DNA from: G963676655 sp963678305
GTDB taxonomy: Bacteria; Verrucomicrobiota; Lentisphaeria; Victivallales; Victivallaceae
Direction of reading: 5' to 3'
Assembly: GCA_963678305.2 (NCBI GenBank)
Contig: CAXXVV010000011.1
Span: 310,001 to 374,000, forward strand
Length of the DNA: 64,000 bases
In this document: positions 19,685 through 28,157 of the stretch, one piece after another
Layout of the letters: each line of letters begins with the position of its first letter
Numbering within the stretch: the first letter of the stretch is position 1
Program-made: the position numbers and the translations under genes
The notes under the pieces: model-generated
Seen by the model: the letters and a program-made list of their open reading frames with translations, nothing else
Told to the model about the DNA's origin: nothing
The model's database searches: none

Positions 19685-19749
19685 AAAAGTTTGCTGATAA
19701 TTGTGACAAACAATACTGATAAAGCTGTTGAGTTTTGGACAGGAAAAAA

Positions 19750-20550
19750 ATGAAACGTGGTGAAAATTTATTTAGTGGCGACAGTTATTCCACTCCGGAA
19801 AATACCAAGCTTTTTTTATTGAACCGGTTACTTTTGGGTTGCCGATTCTATTTCTACTTTCGCAATTTTCTGGTTTTCTGTCAGAGCGGACATTGTGCCA
19901 AAGTGGGTAAACTTGACGCAGAAAGACAGATTTACTATTCCAATAAAAACGTTCGCTTGGTTGAAGGTTGTGGCGGTAGGATTGAAATTCGTGGATTGGA
20001 TAATTTACGCGCGGTATCTGGCGAACCGGTTGTTCTTTTAGGAAATCACATGAGTTTGTTGGAAACGGCGTTGTTTCATGCGATAGTCCGGCCGCATCTT
20101 GACTTCACCTGGGTGATTAAGCAATCTCTTTTGAAAGTCCCGTATTTTGGACATATCATGCGTGCGACAAATGCCATTCCGGTCGGTCGGGACAATCCGA
20201 GAGAGGATTTAAAAGCAGTACTCGGGGATGGGAAAAAACTGCTTCAATCAGGTCGTTCAATCATTTTATTTCCGCAATCCACGCGCAGTGAGTTTTTTGA
20301 TGCAGAGAATTTCAATTCAATCGGAATTAAGTTAGCGAAATCTGCCAGCGTCAAAGTTGTGCCGTTTGCCTTGAAAACAGACTTTCTCGGTAACGGAAAA
20401 CTGTTTCGTGATCTTGGTCCAGTTCGCCCGGAGAATACCGTTCATTTTGAATTTGGAACTCCTTTTACCATTGAAGGCAACGGCAAAGACGATCAGCAAA
20501 AGCTTTGCAACTTTATTCTCCATAAACTTCAGGAATGGAACCACCAATAA
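19750..20550 (+). CDS. 1-acyl-sn-glycerol-3-phosphate acyltransferase-like (PlsC family)
   Basis: A 266-residue membrane-associated acyltransferase. The family's first motif reads NHMSLLET, that is H-x4-E instead of the catalytic H-x4-D; the third motif reads FPQSTRS instead of the usual FPEGTRS. The rest fits: an N-terminal hydrophobic stretch (FYFYFRNFLVFC), IKQSLLKVPYFGHIMRATNAIPVGR and the VVPFALKTDFLGNG region. The ATG at 19750 follows AGGAAAA and is preferred to the TTG at 19735. The family transfers fatty acyl groups to lysophosphatidic acid or related lipids at the inner membrane; the altered motif may mean another acceptor such as an ornithine-lipid or lipid A-like compound. Confidence 0.8.
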   Translation: MKRGENLFSGDSYSTPENTKLFLLNRLLLGCRFYFYFRNFLVFCQSGHCAKVGKLDAERQIYYSNKNVRLVEGCGGRIEIRGLDNLRAVSGEPVVLLGNHMSLLETALFHAIVRPHLDFTWVIKQSLLKVPYFGHIMRATNAIPVGRDNPREDLKAVLGDGKKLLQSGRSIILFPQSTRSEFFDAENFNSIGIKLAKSASVKVVPFALKTDFLGNGKLFRDLGPVRPENTVHFEFGTPFTIEGNGKDDQQKLCNFILHKLQEWNHQ

Positions 20551-20615
20551 AGCTTGAAATATTATTTTTTTCTGTTTTTTAAAATTTAAATTTTTAATTA
20601 CCATGTACTTTTTAT

Positions 20616-20643
20616 TTGACAATCTCGAATCCGGCATTATTGT
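20616..20643 (+). promoter_or_regulatory. Candidate promoter of the RAYT transposase gene
   Basis: TTGACA, 16 bp, TATTGT, ending 27 bp before the start codon, with a strong AGGAGG ribosome site at about 20660. The element brings its own expression signals. Confidence 0.5.
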
Positions 20644-20670
20644 AACTCATAAACCTAACAGGAGGACACC

Positions 20671-21642
20671 ATGAAACGAATGAAAATTGCGGACCAGGGC
20701 TGCTATTACCACCTGATGAACCGGGTCTCGGGCTACAAAGGCGACCTGCCGTTTGCCTCGGTCGACCGGGAGTACGGCTTTACGTTGCTGCAAAATCTCA
20801 CGCAATACTTCCTGATCGAGGTCATTTCAGCCGCCTGGATGGGCAATCATTTCCACCTGGTGGTCTACGCTCCCGGCCAAAATGAACTGCCACCCGAGGC
20901 TGAAATCGCCGCCCGCCACAACGCTTATTACAAGTCGATGGAGGGCGATTTGACCTACGCGATGAAAAAAATGCCGTTTATTGACCCCAAACACAAACAA
21001 CTCTGCCGCGAAACCGGCGCGAAAATGATCGATATAAGTTATTTCATGCGGGCTTACCAACAGCGTTTTTCGGTGGTTTTCAACCGAACATATGGTCACA
21101 TCGGCCGCCTCTGGGCCGACCGTTTCAAAAGCGTCATCCTCGAAGGCGCCGACGCCCTCGAAGCCTGTCTGCAATACGTCGAACTCAACCCGGTCCGGGC
21201 AAAATTGACCGAAAACCCGGCCGATTACCGGTTCTCCACCTGGGGACGCTACAACGGCAGCGGCAAACACCAGTACCACGCCAACTTCATCAAACACTAC
21301 AAAAAATTGATCGATTATACCGACACTTCGAGCTGGAGCGACACTGATTATTACACGGAATTCAAGTGCTCATTGACCAGAATTATCGCGGCCGAACGCG
21401 GCGCGAACGCGGCCGAGATAGCCGAAGAAGACCAGACCGCGCGCCGCAAAGAATCGATGCCGGTCCGCTTCCTGAGACGGACCCGACACTTCACCGACGG
21501 AGCGATATTAGGTTCAAAACTCTTCATCCGGGAAACGGCCCGCAAATTTGATGATCCCGACCGTGTGGAAAACAAACAACTCAGCCGCGGCCTCGACCCG
21601 AAAGGCACCGCAATATACTGCTTCCGAAAATTATTATTGTAA
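20671..21642 (+). CDS. REP-associated tyrosine transposase (RAYT, Y1_Tnp)
   Basis: A 323-residue HUH/Y1 single-strand transposase-like protein. It opens with ADQGCYYHLMNRVSGY, has the metal-binding HUH motif in WMGNHFHLVVYAP (near residue 65), and the helix with the candidate Tyr around QQRFSVVFNRTYGHIGRLW, then ACLQYVELNPVRAKL and YRFSTWGRY. These are the hallmarks of RAYT-type TnpA_REP proteins. It is longer than IS200 transposase because of a C-terminal extension (about 215-323). The gene is GC-richer than its neighbours. No flanking IS ends were seen; RAYTs normally act on dispersed palindromes, and the palindromic repeats at 36.4 and 54.5 kb are candidate substrates. Confidence 0.88.
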   Translation: MKRMKIADQGCYYHLMNRVSGYKGDLPFASVDREYGFTLLQNLTQYFLIEVISAAWMGNHFHLVVYAPGQNELPPEAEIAARHNAYYKSMEGDLTYAMKKMPFIDPKHKQLCRETGAKMIDISYFMRAYQQRFSVVFNRTYGHIGRLWADRFKSVILEGADALEACLQYVELNPVRAKLTENPADYRFSTWGRYNGSGKHQYHANFIKHYKKLIDYTDTSSWSDTDYYTEFKCSLTRIIAAERGANAAEIAEEDQTARRKESMPVRFLRRTRHFTDGAILGSKLFIRETARKFDDPDRVENKQLSRGLDPKGTAIYCFRKLLL

Positions 21643-21722
21643 CATGCCTAATCAGCATCAGTTTAATTTTATGAAAAAAAACGTTATCAATGCTTCTTGT
21701 TTCAGCATAAGTGGAATTAAAA

Positions 21723-24700
21723 TCATTGAACTACTAACTTAATTTCATCGATAATTATAGGAGCGCTATTTTTTGTGATATTAACGCAAATAACTATTTG
21801 AGCAGAAACAGTTCCAGGCCACCACTTGCCGCGTTCCGGGCCATTGTGCGAAATTCCCTGTACACTTCCGTAATAGCGTTTCCATGAGTTGGTAATTTTG
21901 CCGCCGTTGACAAAATTATAATATGACCAGCGTTTATGTTCGCGAACCGCAGTTCCGACCGGATAATCTTTTTTCAACGGAGTTTTTAGTTCAACTACCC
22001 AGTGTTCGCCTTGTCTGGTTACTTTCGATATTCCTAATGATGAGCAATCATAATTGGGCAGATCATTGAATTTTCCGGTGGAATCAGCATTGAATGCGAC
22101 ACATGCATAATTCGCCGCTTTCCAGTTTTCTCCATTACCGATAACGATTTTTGAGTCGCCGGTTTTAGCTGATTTAGCCAGGACAGTCAGGGTATTTTTG
22201 AAGTTGTGGACCGACTGGGAAGTTATCAGTCGGCCATTTTTATCATAGGCAATAAAGCCGATGTACATATTGGGCTGCCTGGGGCCCGGTTCCGCATACT
22301 TCATCCAGGCAGAGAGGGAATAGTTCTTACCTGGATCAATGTTGAACTTCTTTTTGAATTTCAGATGAGTGACGGAAGTGATTTTAAGACCTTTTCCGCC
22401 ATTCCGGGAAATATCAGACAGGCTGGCTTTCCCATCCCAATTCTTCAACTCAATCGCTTCATTCGGTTTGATCAGAGTTATTCCTGGAGAAGCTGCCAGG
22501 GGCGCTTTTGCTATCTTTGAAAGCACTTTTTTTCTTTCTGCCACCTTTTCCGCCAAGGCATTGATGTCAGTCAGATATATTTGAATATTTTCATCGCTTT
22601 TAATAGCCTGTTTGCCCGGTTTGAGGCCGGTTGTCTTTTGCAGGAATTTGCAGGTGAATCCAGCCTTCCCGTCTGTATTTTTCAGCGCGATAACAAACAA
22701 GTTTGACTTACTGACAAACTTGAATATTTTGCCAACAACACTTTTTTCGCCGCTAAAAACTTTGCCGTTGACATACAGTCGGGATTCGCCATGGTGCCGG
22801 AAAGCTACTTCCGTTTCGGTTCCAGGCTGGCCTACAACGTAGAATGCGATGAGTCCACTCTGACCTTTGCCGATTCCAAATTCATCTGCATAGAACCAGG
22901 GGCGGTCGATGGCCAATGCCCGCCAGGGCGCAGGTCCTTTAGACGTGTCATTGTCAGGTAACGGTCTGGCGAGTTTCAAATAGCGATTGGTCTTCCGGGA
23001 TAATCCAGGCGACTGAGGATCTTTGATAGCCAGAGAAACTTCCTTTAAGTTTGCGGCCATTGTAAAAATATCAGTGTCTCCGGCATAAGGACCGGAAACC
23101 AGCATTGCTCCCGGTACTTGTTTGCGAATCGGATAGGGGCCAAAAGCACTTTTAATCTTCTTCCGTCGCAACTTGTAAAATTTTTCCGGATTGGAGGCTT
23201 TGCTCCAGTTATATGACCCGGCGGCGACGTCCGGAGCAGGATTTGTCCGCTTGAACTCAGCAATTGATTTTTCCTGTCGTATTCGGATGCTGGAAATCAG
23301 TTGTCGCGCTGCTTCAGGATTGTCCAAATAGAGCAGCCGGGTTTGACCAAATGTCATTGGAACGGAAAATTTATCGACATTTCTCGCTATGATATTGTTT
23401 GAGAACAGTTCATATACATCTGACTTTGCCGGTAACGAAATATTTTTCATTCCCGCTTTAACGGCATGAATCCCGACGTATTTTTCCGCAGAGAAACAAA
23501 TATCGCCATCATTTATATAAATATGACATCCGGCCTTCATTGCCAATGCGCGGATTACTGTTTCCGGCAGCAGGCACGAGGCGGTATAAACGCTGGTCCA
23601 GTTCGGAAACTTTTTAATCACGAACCGTCCTTTTCCGGCTGCGTCGGAGCCCAGGACAACGGCTTTTTCATCGATGTTGCAGATGTTATAAATTGCGTTC
23701 CCGACATATTTTCCGGCGGCTGAATCCGAAAGCGACACCTGTTTCCATAATTTAGCTTTTTCCGCTTTAGCTCCTTTTCCGCGATAATGAAAATTGTGAT
23801 TGTCGATACCGGGCAGTTCCCGTCGTAAATTTACGATATCCGGTTCAATCCGGATTTTGTCGCGTTCTCCGGCTTTATGCAGTTTGATACCGGTTAATTT
23901 ATAAAGATTGTCATCCGGTTTGGAACCGGTTCGCGACAAATCAATAATGCCGGGATCGTGGAACCAAAGCAGCAGGCGGTTGTCGCTTTTCAACTTGTTG
24001 ATAGATTTGCGTTCGCCATCATTTAGTGCCCGAATATTGAGAAAGACGACCATTTTATACTGTTTGAAGCTTGTTCCGCTGAGAAAATCGGTTAATTCAT
24101 AATAATCGTAGTCTGCGCCAAGTTTTTCCATAACCTGTTCGCGTAAATGAGTCGCGTTGGCAAAATAGTTACCGTACAATTGACTTTCCTGGTCGCTGAC
24201 CAGAGCGATCTCGGCATTACGCTTGACGCCGGTCTCAGACATGAACTGTGCCAGGCATTCCATATTGCCAATCTCTTTCAGGATCAGCGGATCATAAAAC
24301 CATGGCCAGCCGAAATCCATCAGGTAGATCGGATATTGTTTAAGCATACCGCGCATGAATTCGCGTCTCAGCATTTCAACCGACCCGGCAGGGTCGATTG
24401 GCGGTTCCCCCAATGTTCCAGATGCAGTGCCGTAGGCCTGGTGAGTTCTGAAATCTCCTTCGACAAAAAACATTTTATGGTATTTGCGGAATGATGCTCC
24501 GACAAAATGCGGCGGAGCCGAATTTCCAAGGTTTCTTTCAGCGTAAAAGGGAGGGCCGCCGAGAAAATCAATTTCCGGGCATTCCAATAGTTGCCTGACG
24601 AACACGGTTCCGTTGCAATTCATAATATTCAAATGGGCATGAATTTCCATGCCGGCAAGGAGTCTTCCCCCGGAAAGGTTTTTAATGATTTTGGCAAAGT

Positions 24701-25649
24701 AAATTGCCGCGTTGGTTACCGGCAGATTGAGTGTTTGATTATAATCGCTGACCCTGCTGCAGGGCTGCAGATTTTTTTGTTTTCGTTCCTGCAAAGTTGG
24801 CAGACGATACAATTCTGCATCAGATTGAACTTTCCAGCGTTTTTTTAATTCTGATAGTTGTCCTTTGTATTTTGCCTGCAGGAAATGCTTGAACGCTTCT
24901 TTTCTGGTTTTACTGTAATCCCAGCCCGGATCGCCGCGACCTTTATAAAACCACCACTCACCGGAGTTCATGGCCGCGACGTATATGCCAACGGTGCGTG
25001 GAGCATATTTTGAATTTCCCAGCCGGTCGATAAATTTGTACAGAAGCTCTCCGAAATAAAGCCGCCACTCATTCAAAAAATTCGGACGGAAATTATGTTT
25101 TGAGTGATAAGTCGCTCCCCAGTCTTTTTTGCCATCCGGACCGGTCAATAACGCGTCCGGATGATTTTTTACGAAATCCTCCGTCACGTTAGGCATCCAG
25201 AAACGAACCATCAGAAAAGCGTCAGGTACTGATTCCAGGATTTTGTCAGCATAGCGTTTGAAGTTGGAAAAACTGTCACGCGGAGCCGACGCCAGAGATT
25301 CCGGCAGATAAATGTCAATCATGAAGCAATTGACGCCGCTTTCGCGCATTGCCCGCTCCACCGGAGCGCCGGACGCCACATAACGATTTACCGAGCGAGT
25401 AAAGAAACTCAGTTTCCGCCCGTCCGCCAGAATAAACGGAACACCGTTGATCTCCCGCATTTGACAGGTTGGGAAATTGAATTTCTTCGTCGGCTTATGG
25501 AGCCAGCGTTGATCCTGCGGCTGTTTGTCCGGGGAGGTAAAGCTGATACTTTTTTTGAAAAAAACATTTTCATCGACTAATTGAGGTTCAGCCAAAACCT
25601 CCCAGAGCATCAGCGCAAAAAAATAAGTTAATAAGGTCTTTATCTTCAT
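21723..25649 (-). CDS. Giant secreted GH42/clan-A-like glycosidase
   Basis: About 1308 residues. The ATG at 25649 opens a signal peptide (KIKTLLTYFFALMLWEVLA); an in-frame ATG at 25679 overlapping the previous stop is an alternative. Residues about 30-540 resemble a GH42/GH-A type beta-galactosidase barrel: FTRSVNRYVASGAPVERAMR, a candidate acid/base Glu in NSGEWWFYKG, AGMEIHAHLN, and a candidate nucleophile in MFFVEGDFRTH. A trimerisation-like domain follows (EIALVSDQESQLYGNYF, LLLWFHDPG). The C-terminal third contains beta-sandwich modules (YVNGKVFSGEKS; YSLSAWMKYAEPGP) likely to bind carbohydrate. Specificity is unknown. It follows the pseudopilin gene with almost no gap, forming an operon with it and the GntR-type regulator. 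Confidence 0.72.
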   Translation of the reverse strand: MKIKTLLTYFFALMLWEVLAEPQLVDENVFFKKSISFTSPDKQPQDQRWLHKPTKKFNFPTCQMREINGVPFILADGRKLSFFTRSVNRYVASGAPVERAMRESGVNCFMIDIYLPESLASAPRDSFSNFKRYADKILESVPDAFLMVRFWMPNVTEDFVKNHPDALLTGPDGKKDWGATYHSKHNFRPNFLNEWRLYFGELLYKFIDRLGNSKYAPRTVGIYVAAMNSGEWWFYKGRGDPGWDYSKTRKEAFKHFLQAKYKGQLSELKKRWKVQSDAELYRLPTLQERKQKNLQPCSRVSDYNQTLNLPVTNAAIYFAKIIKNLSGGRLLAGMEIHAHLNIMNCNGTVFVRQLLECPEIDFLGGPPFYAERNLGNSAPPHFVGASFRKYHKMFFVEGDFRTHQAYGTASGTLGEPPIDPAGSVEMLRREFMRGMLKQYPIYLMDFGWPWFYDPLILKEIGNMECLAQFMSETGVKRNAEIALVSDQESQLYGNYFANATHLREQVMEKLGADYDYYELTDFLSGTSFKQYKMVVFLNIRALNDGERKSINKLKSDNRLLLWFHDPGIIDLSRTGSKPDDNLYKLTGIKLHKAGERDKIRIEPDIVNLRRELPGIDNHNFHYRGKGAKAEKAKLWKQVSLSDSAAGKYVGNAIYNICNIDEKAVVLGSDAAGKGRFVIKKFPNWTSVYTASCLLPETVIRALAMKAGCHIYINDGDICFSAEKYVGIHAVKAGMKNISLPAKSDVYELFSNNIIARNVDKFSVPMTFGQTRLLYLDNPEAARQLISSIRIRQEKSIAEFKRTNPAPDVAAGSYNWSKASNPEKFYKLRRKKIKSAFGPYPIRKQVPGAMLVSGPYAGDTDIFTMAANLKEVSLAIKDPQSPGLSRKTNRYLKLARPLPDNDTSKGPAPWRALAIDRPWFYADEFGIGKGQSGLIAFYVVGQPGTETEVAFRHHGESRLYVNGKVFSGEKSVVGKIFKFVSKSNLFVIALKNTDGKAGFTCKFLQKTTGLKPGKQAIKSDENIQIYLTDINALAEKVAERKKVLSKIAKAPLAASPGITLIKPNEAIELKNWDGKASLSDISRNGGKGLKITSVTHLKFKKKFNIDPGKNYSLSAWMKYAEPGPRQPNMYIGFIAYDKNGRLITSQSVHNFKNTLTVLAKSAKTGDSKIVIGNGENWKAANYACVAFNADSTGKFNDLPNYDCSSLGISKVTRQGEHWVVELKTPLKKDYPVGTAVREHKRWSYYNFVNGGKITNSWKRYYGSVQGISHNGPERGKWWPGTVSAQIVICVNITKNSAPIIIDEIKLVVQ

Positions 25650-25672
25650 AGTCAGTTTCCGCGGGTTTTGTT

Positions 25673-26365
25673 TTACCATGGTTTAGGGGGATTATCCCAG
25701 ACATAGGCTCTCGAAGAGGATGTGTCGATTGGCAGCGCTTCTCTTTTCATGTAACCGGCGTGCCCGTCTTCATACATTATGTTCACTCCGGCATCGTGGC
25801 GGAAATCAGTATACATGTAGGTGGGATGAACTCCCGGTCTGGCGTAGTAAGCGCTGGTTCCCGGCATATCTCCGTCCATGAAACAGGTTCGTGCCGATGG
25901 ATTCTTGATCATTACTTTCTTTTTAAAACCGGTTGCGCTACTGTAATAAACCCTGGGGCGGGTATAATAGTTGACGGCGTAGTCGGTGGGGGCGCTTGAC
26001 CACCGGGTTGTCCAGTCATTCGGGTTTTCGGCCGGACAATGATAGACCTGACGTTTAGTCCGGCTCCAGCAGACGGCTGACGAGTATTCTTCATATCCGG
26101 CTTTGTAAAGTACCGTGTTCCAGTAATAGGCGCCGGGATTGTAATCGACCCAGACCGGAATCAAAATACCGTCATTGTCATCCGTATAGAAATCAAAATG
26201 GGACCTTACCGTTTTAGTATTATTGACGCAGGAAATTCTTTTTGCGGCGTCTCGCGCCCGGTTGAGGGCCGGTAGCATCATGCTGGCAAGAATGGCTATA
26301 ATTGCTATAACGACTAATAGTTCTATTAGTGTAAAAGCTGTTCTTTTGTTAATTTTTCCGGGCAT
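25673..26365 (-). CDS. Pseudopilin with prepilin N-terminus and H-x9-DG motif
   Basis: A 230-residue prepilin-like protein: basic N-terminus, then FTLIELLVVIAIIAILAS (Glu at +5, Ala before the cleavage site instead of Gly), then ALNRARDAAKRISCVNN. The C-terminal FRHDAGVNIMYEDGHAGYM is a complete H-x9-DG motif of PVC pseudopilins. It is expected to be cleaved by a prepilin peptidase and assembled in a pseudopilus at the inner membrane. A ribosome site (AGGAGAAAAG) precedes its ATG. It lies 21 bp after the GntR-type regulator and directly before the secreted glycosidase, repeating the layout at 9.6-15.2 kb. Confidence 0.92.
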   Translation of the reverse strand: MPGKINKRTAFTLIELLVVIAIIAILASMMLPALNRARDAAKRISCVNNTKTVRSHFDFYTDDNDGILIPVWVDYNPGAYYWNTVLYKAGYEEYSSAVCWSRTKRQVYHCPAENPNDWTTRWSSAPTDYAVNYYTRPRVYYSSATGFKKKVMIKNPSARTCFMDGDMPGTSAYYARPGVHPTYMYTDFRHDAGVNIMYEDGHAGYMKREALPIDTSSSRAYVWDNPPKPW

Positions 26366-26386
26366 TTTCTTTTCTCCTATAATTTT

Positions 26387-27901
26387 TTATACCATATATT
26401 TATCTTTGAAGGCTATCCAAAGCTCGTGAGTCTTTCCGGCTGCCGCCTCAACCGGCAATGCCTGCTGGACGAACTGATCGAAAACTTCAGCCAGGTCGTA
26501 GGAAATGAAATCAACCTGATAAAGCATGTTCAAAATATTTGTCCTGTCATCAATGACAATATGTTCCCGGAGTTTTGCCGCTGTTTCAACTGAAAATTCC
26601 GGAAATTCGTCCTTGATGACCGACACACACTGCCATCTGACCGGCAACGCCAGCAAACGGGCCGCAAACAGGCTCTGACATTTTCTGGAAAACAGGAAAC
26701 TGATAAATTTGGCCGCAGCCAGGCTATTACTGCTTTCATTATATATCCCCAGGCCGCTGAAGCTCTGGTGGAGTTCCTTTTCAGGTAAATAGACATTGAT
26801 TGCGCAATCGTGCTTTAATATATCATGCGGATATTTCCGGACTGAAAGCCCCAGATTGAAATGCATAAAGTTTCTGCCGGTAAAAAAACGGTCATTCATG
26901 TTATAATCTTTGAAATACAGGCCAAAAACCCGTTCCCTCAGATCAAGCGGGCTGTCTTTGAAACACTTTTCGGCCTTGGAAAACAGATGCTTGAAGAAAT
27001 CCAGGTCGATCTGCTCCGCGCCTGGATGGCCGTAAAAACGGAAAAAGTTCGGAATAACCCCGCCGACAGTAATATCTTCCGGAAGTGCTTGACCGGCGCT
27101 ATGCATCAATTCCGGCAGCCGGTTCTCGCTGATCCTTTTTTCAACGCTGGTGATTTTATATTTTTTCGCCAATTGTCGGTTCCATACGCAAAGCGGAATT
27201 GCCGTATATACCGGGACAATATAATTCAACAAGTCCCGACAGGATGGCTTGAGGTTATGAGTCAGATAGATGTCCTTTTGCAGGGATGCCGGGATCATTT
27301 CCGGCAATTTCTGCATAAGTTCCTTGAACCGGTAATCCATACTGCATTGCACTATATCAGGAAAATAACCGCGTTTAAGATAATAATCTTTCAGCCGGTC
27401 GGGATTATGGGAAAAGTCCAAATTTGCCGGCAGCCAGTCAATCTTAAGTTTTTCTTCCCTGCTGCTGCGGTTGAAGATGTCGACGATTTCCTCCCATACC
27501 TTTTTTTGTTCCGGCATGTTTTCAAACAGCGCCAGCGTAAGTTCGGCAACCTTTGGCGGTGGTGAGGCAACGTGATCAAAGCCGTGCCAGGCCATCGGAT
27601 TGACGTCTTCCTGAACGGTCATGCCAGGTTGGGCTGCGACCTTTTCCTGCGGGAATGGAGCAACAAAGGTTCCTTTACGCCGGACCCGGACCAATAATTT
27701 TTCTTCTGTCAAATTATCCAGCGCCCGGCGCAAAGTGTTCCTGCCGACATTCAACGTATCCGTTAATTCTCGTTCTGTCGGTAGGCGTTGACCTGTTTTG
27801 AGTTTTGCGATATATTTTCGTAAACCTTCCTCAAGCTGCGCCGCAATAGTATCAGCACATTCGTGTTTCAGGTCAAAATATTCTTTAAAATCAACTGTCA
27901 T
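26387..27901 (-). CDS. GntR winged-helix regulator fused to a solute-binding-protein-like domain
   Basis: A 504-residue protein. Residues about 10-90 form a GntR helix-turn-helix (IAAQLEEGLRKYIAKLKTGQ, LPTERELTDTLNVGRNTL, RRALDNLTEEKLLVRVRRKGTF). From about residue 120 on it resembles family-1 extracellular solute-binding proteins of ABC sugar importers: VWEEIVDIFNRSSREEKLKI, FPDIVQCSMDYRFKELM, YIVPVYTAIPLCVWNRQLAKKYKI, AAAKFISFLFSRKCQSLFAAR. There is no signal peptide, so the binding domain has become a cytoplasmic sensor, presumably for an oligosaccharide. The ATG at 27901 is preferred to the TTG at 27916. It heads the second regulator-pseudopilin-glycosidase operon, and a triple decamer repeat sits at its promoter. 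Confidence 0.82.
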   Translation of the reverse strand: MTVDFKEYFDLKHECADTIAAQLEEGLRKYIAKLKTGQRLPTERELTDTLNVGRNTLRRALDNLTEEKLLVRVRRKGTFVAPFPQEKVAAQPGMTVQEDVNPMAWHGFDHVASPPPKVAELTLALFENMPEQKKVWEEIVDIFNRSSREEKLKIDWLPANLDFSHNPDRLKDYYLKRGYFPDIVQCSMDYRFKELMQKLPEMIPASLQKDIYLTHNLKPSCRDLLNYIVPVYTAIPLCVWNRQLAKKYKITSVEKRISENRLPELMHSAGQALPEDITVGGVIPNFFRFYGHPGAEQIDLDFFKHLFSKAEKCFKDSPLDLRERVFGLYFKDYNMNDRFFTGRNFMHFNLGLSVRKYPHDILKHDCAINVYLPEKELHQSFSGLGIYNESSNSLAAAKFISFLFSRKCQSLFAARLLALPVRWQCVSVIKDEFPEFSVETAAKLREHIVIDDRTNILNMLYQVDFISYDLAEVFDQFVQQALPVEAAAGKTHELWIAFKDKYMV

Positions 27902-27930
27902 TATTTTACCGTTCAATTGTATCTATAGTA

Positions 27931-27960
27931 GTGAACCAATGGGAACCAATAGGAACTAAT
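27931..27960 (-). promoter_or_regulatory. Three tandem 10-bp repeats, probable GntR operator
   Basis: On the plus strand the three copies read GTGAACCAAT, GGGAACCAAT and AGGAACTAAT without any gap (consensus RKGAACYAAT). They start at the -10 box and cover the expected transcription start of the regulator gene 30-60 bp downstream. One-turn spacing puts all copies on the same DNA face, as expected for cooperative binding by the GntR domain of the adjacent gene and for autorepression. Confidence 0.6.
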
Positions 27961-27985
27961 ATAATTTGTTAAAGGCAATTGTCAA
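27958..27985 (-). promoter_or_regulatory. Sigma70 promoter of the GntR/solute-binding regulator operon
   Basis: Read on the minus strand: TTGACA (perfect -35), 16 bp, TATATT. It overlaps the edge of the triple decamer repeat, so binding there would block transcription initiation. Confidence 0.65.
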
Positions 27986-28157
27986 CCCCCGGCTTGATAA
28001 AAAAATGGAAATTGACGTAAAACAGGACAAATCTGAAAATTATTCAGCGGCAGAAAGCATTTTGCCCTGACCGGGATTTGCCAAGGCAATTTTTGAGGCG
28101 AAAGATTGTAGAGCACACGCAGTTGTCGGCGCATGAAGGAAGAGCATTAATTAAATG

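Noticed and set aside
20551..20670. Insertion-sequence ends for the RAYT gene
   Set aside because: No inverted or direct repeats were found at the gene borders; RAYTs are usually fixed single genes rather than parts of an IS.
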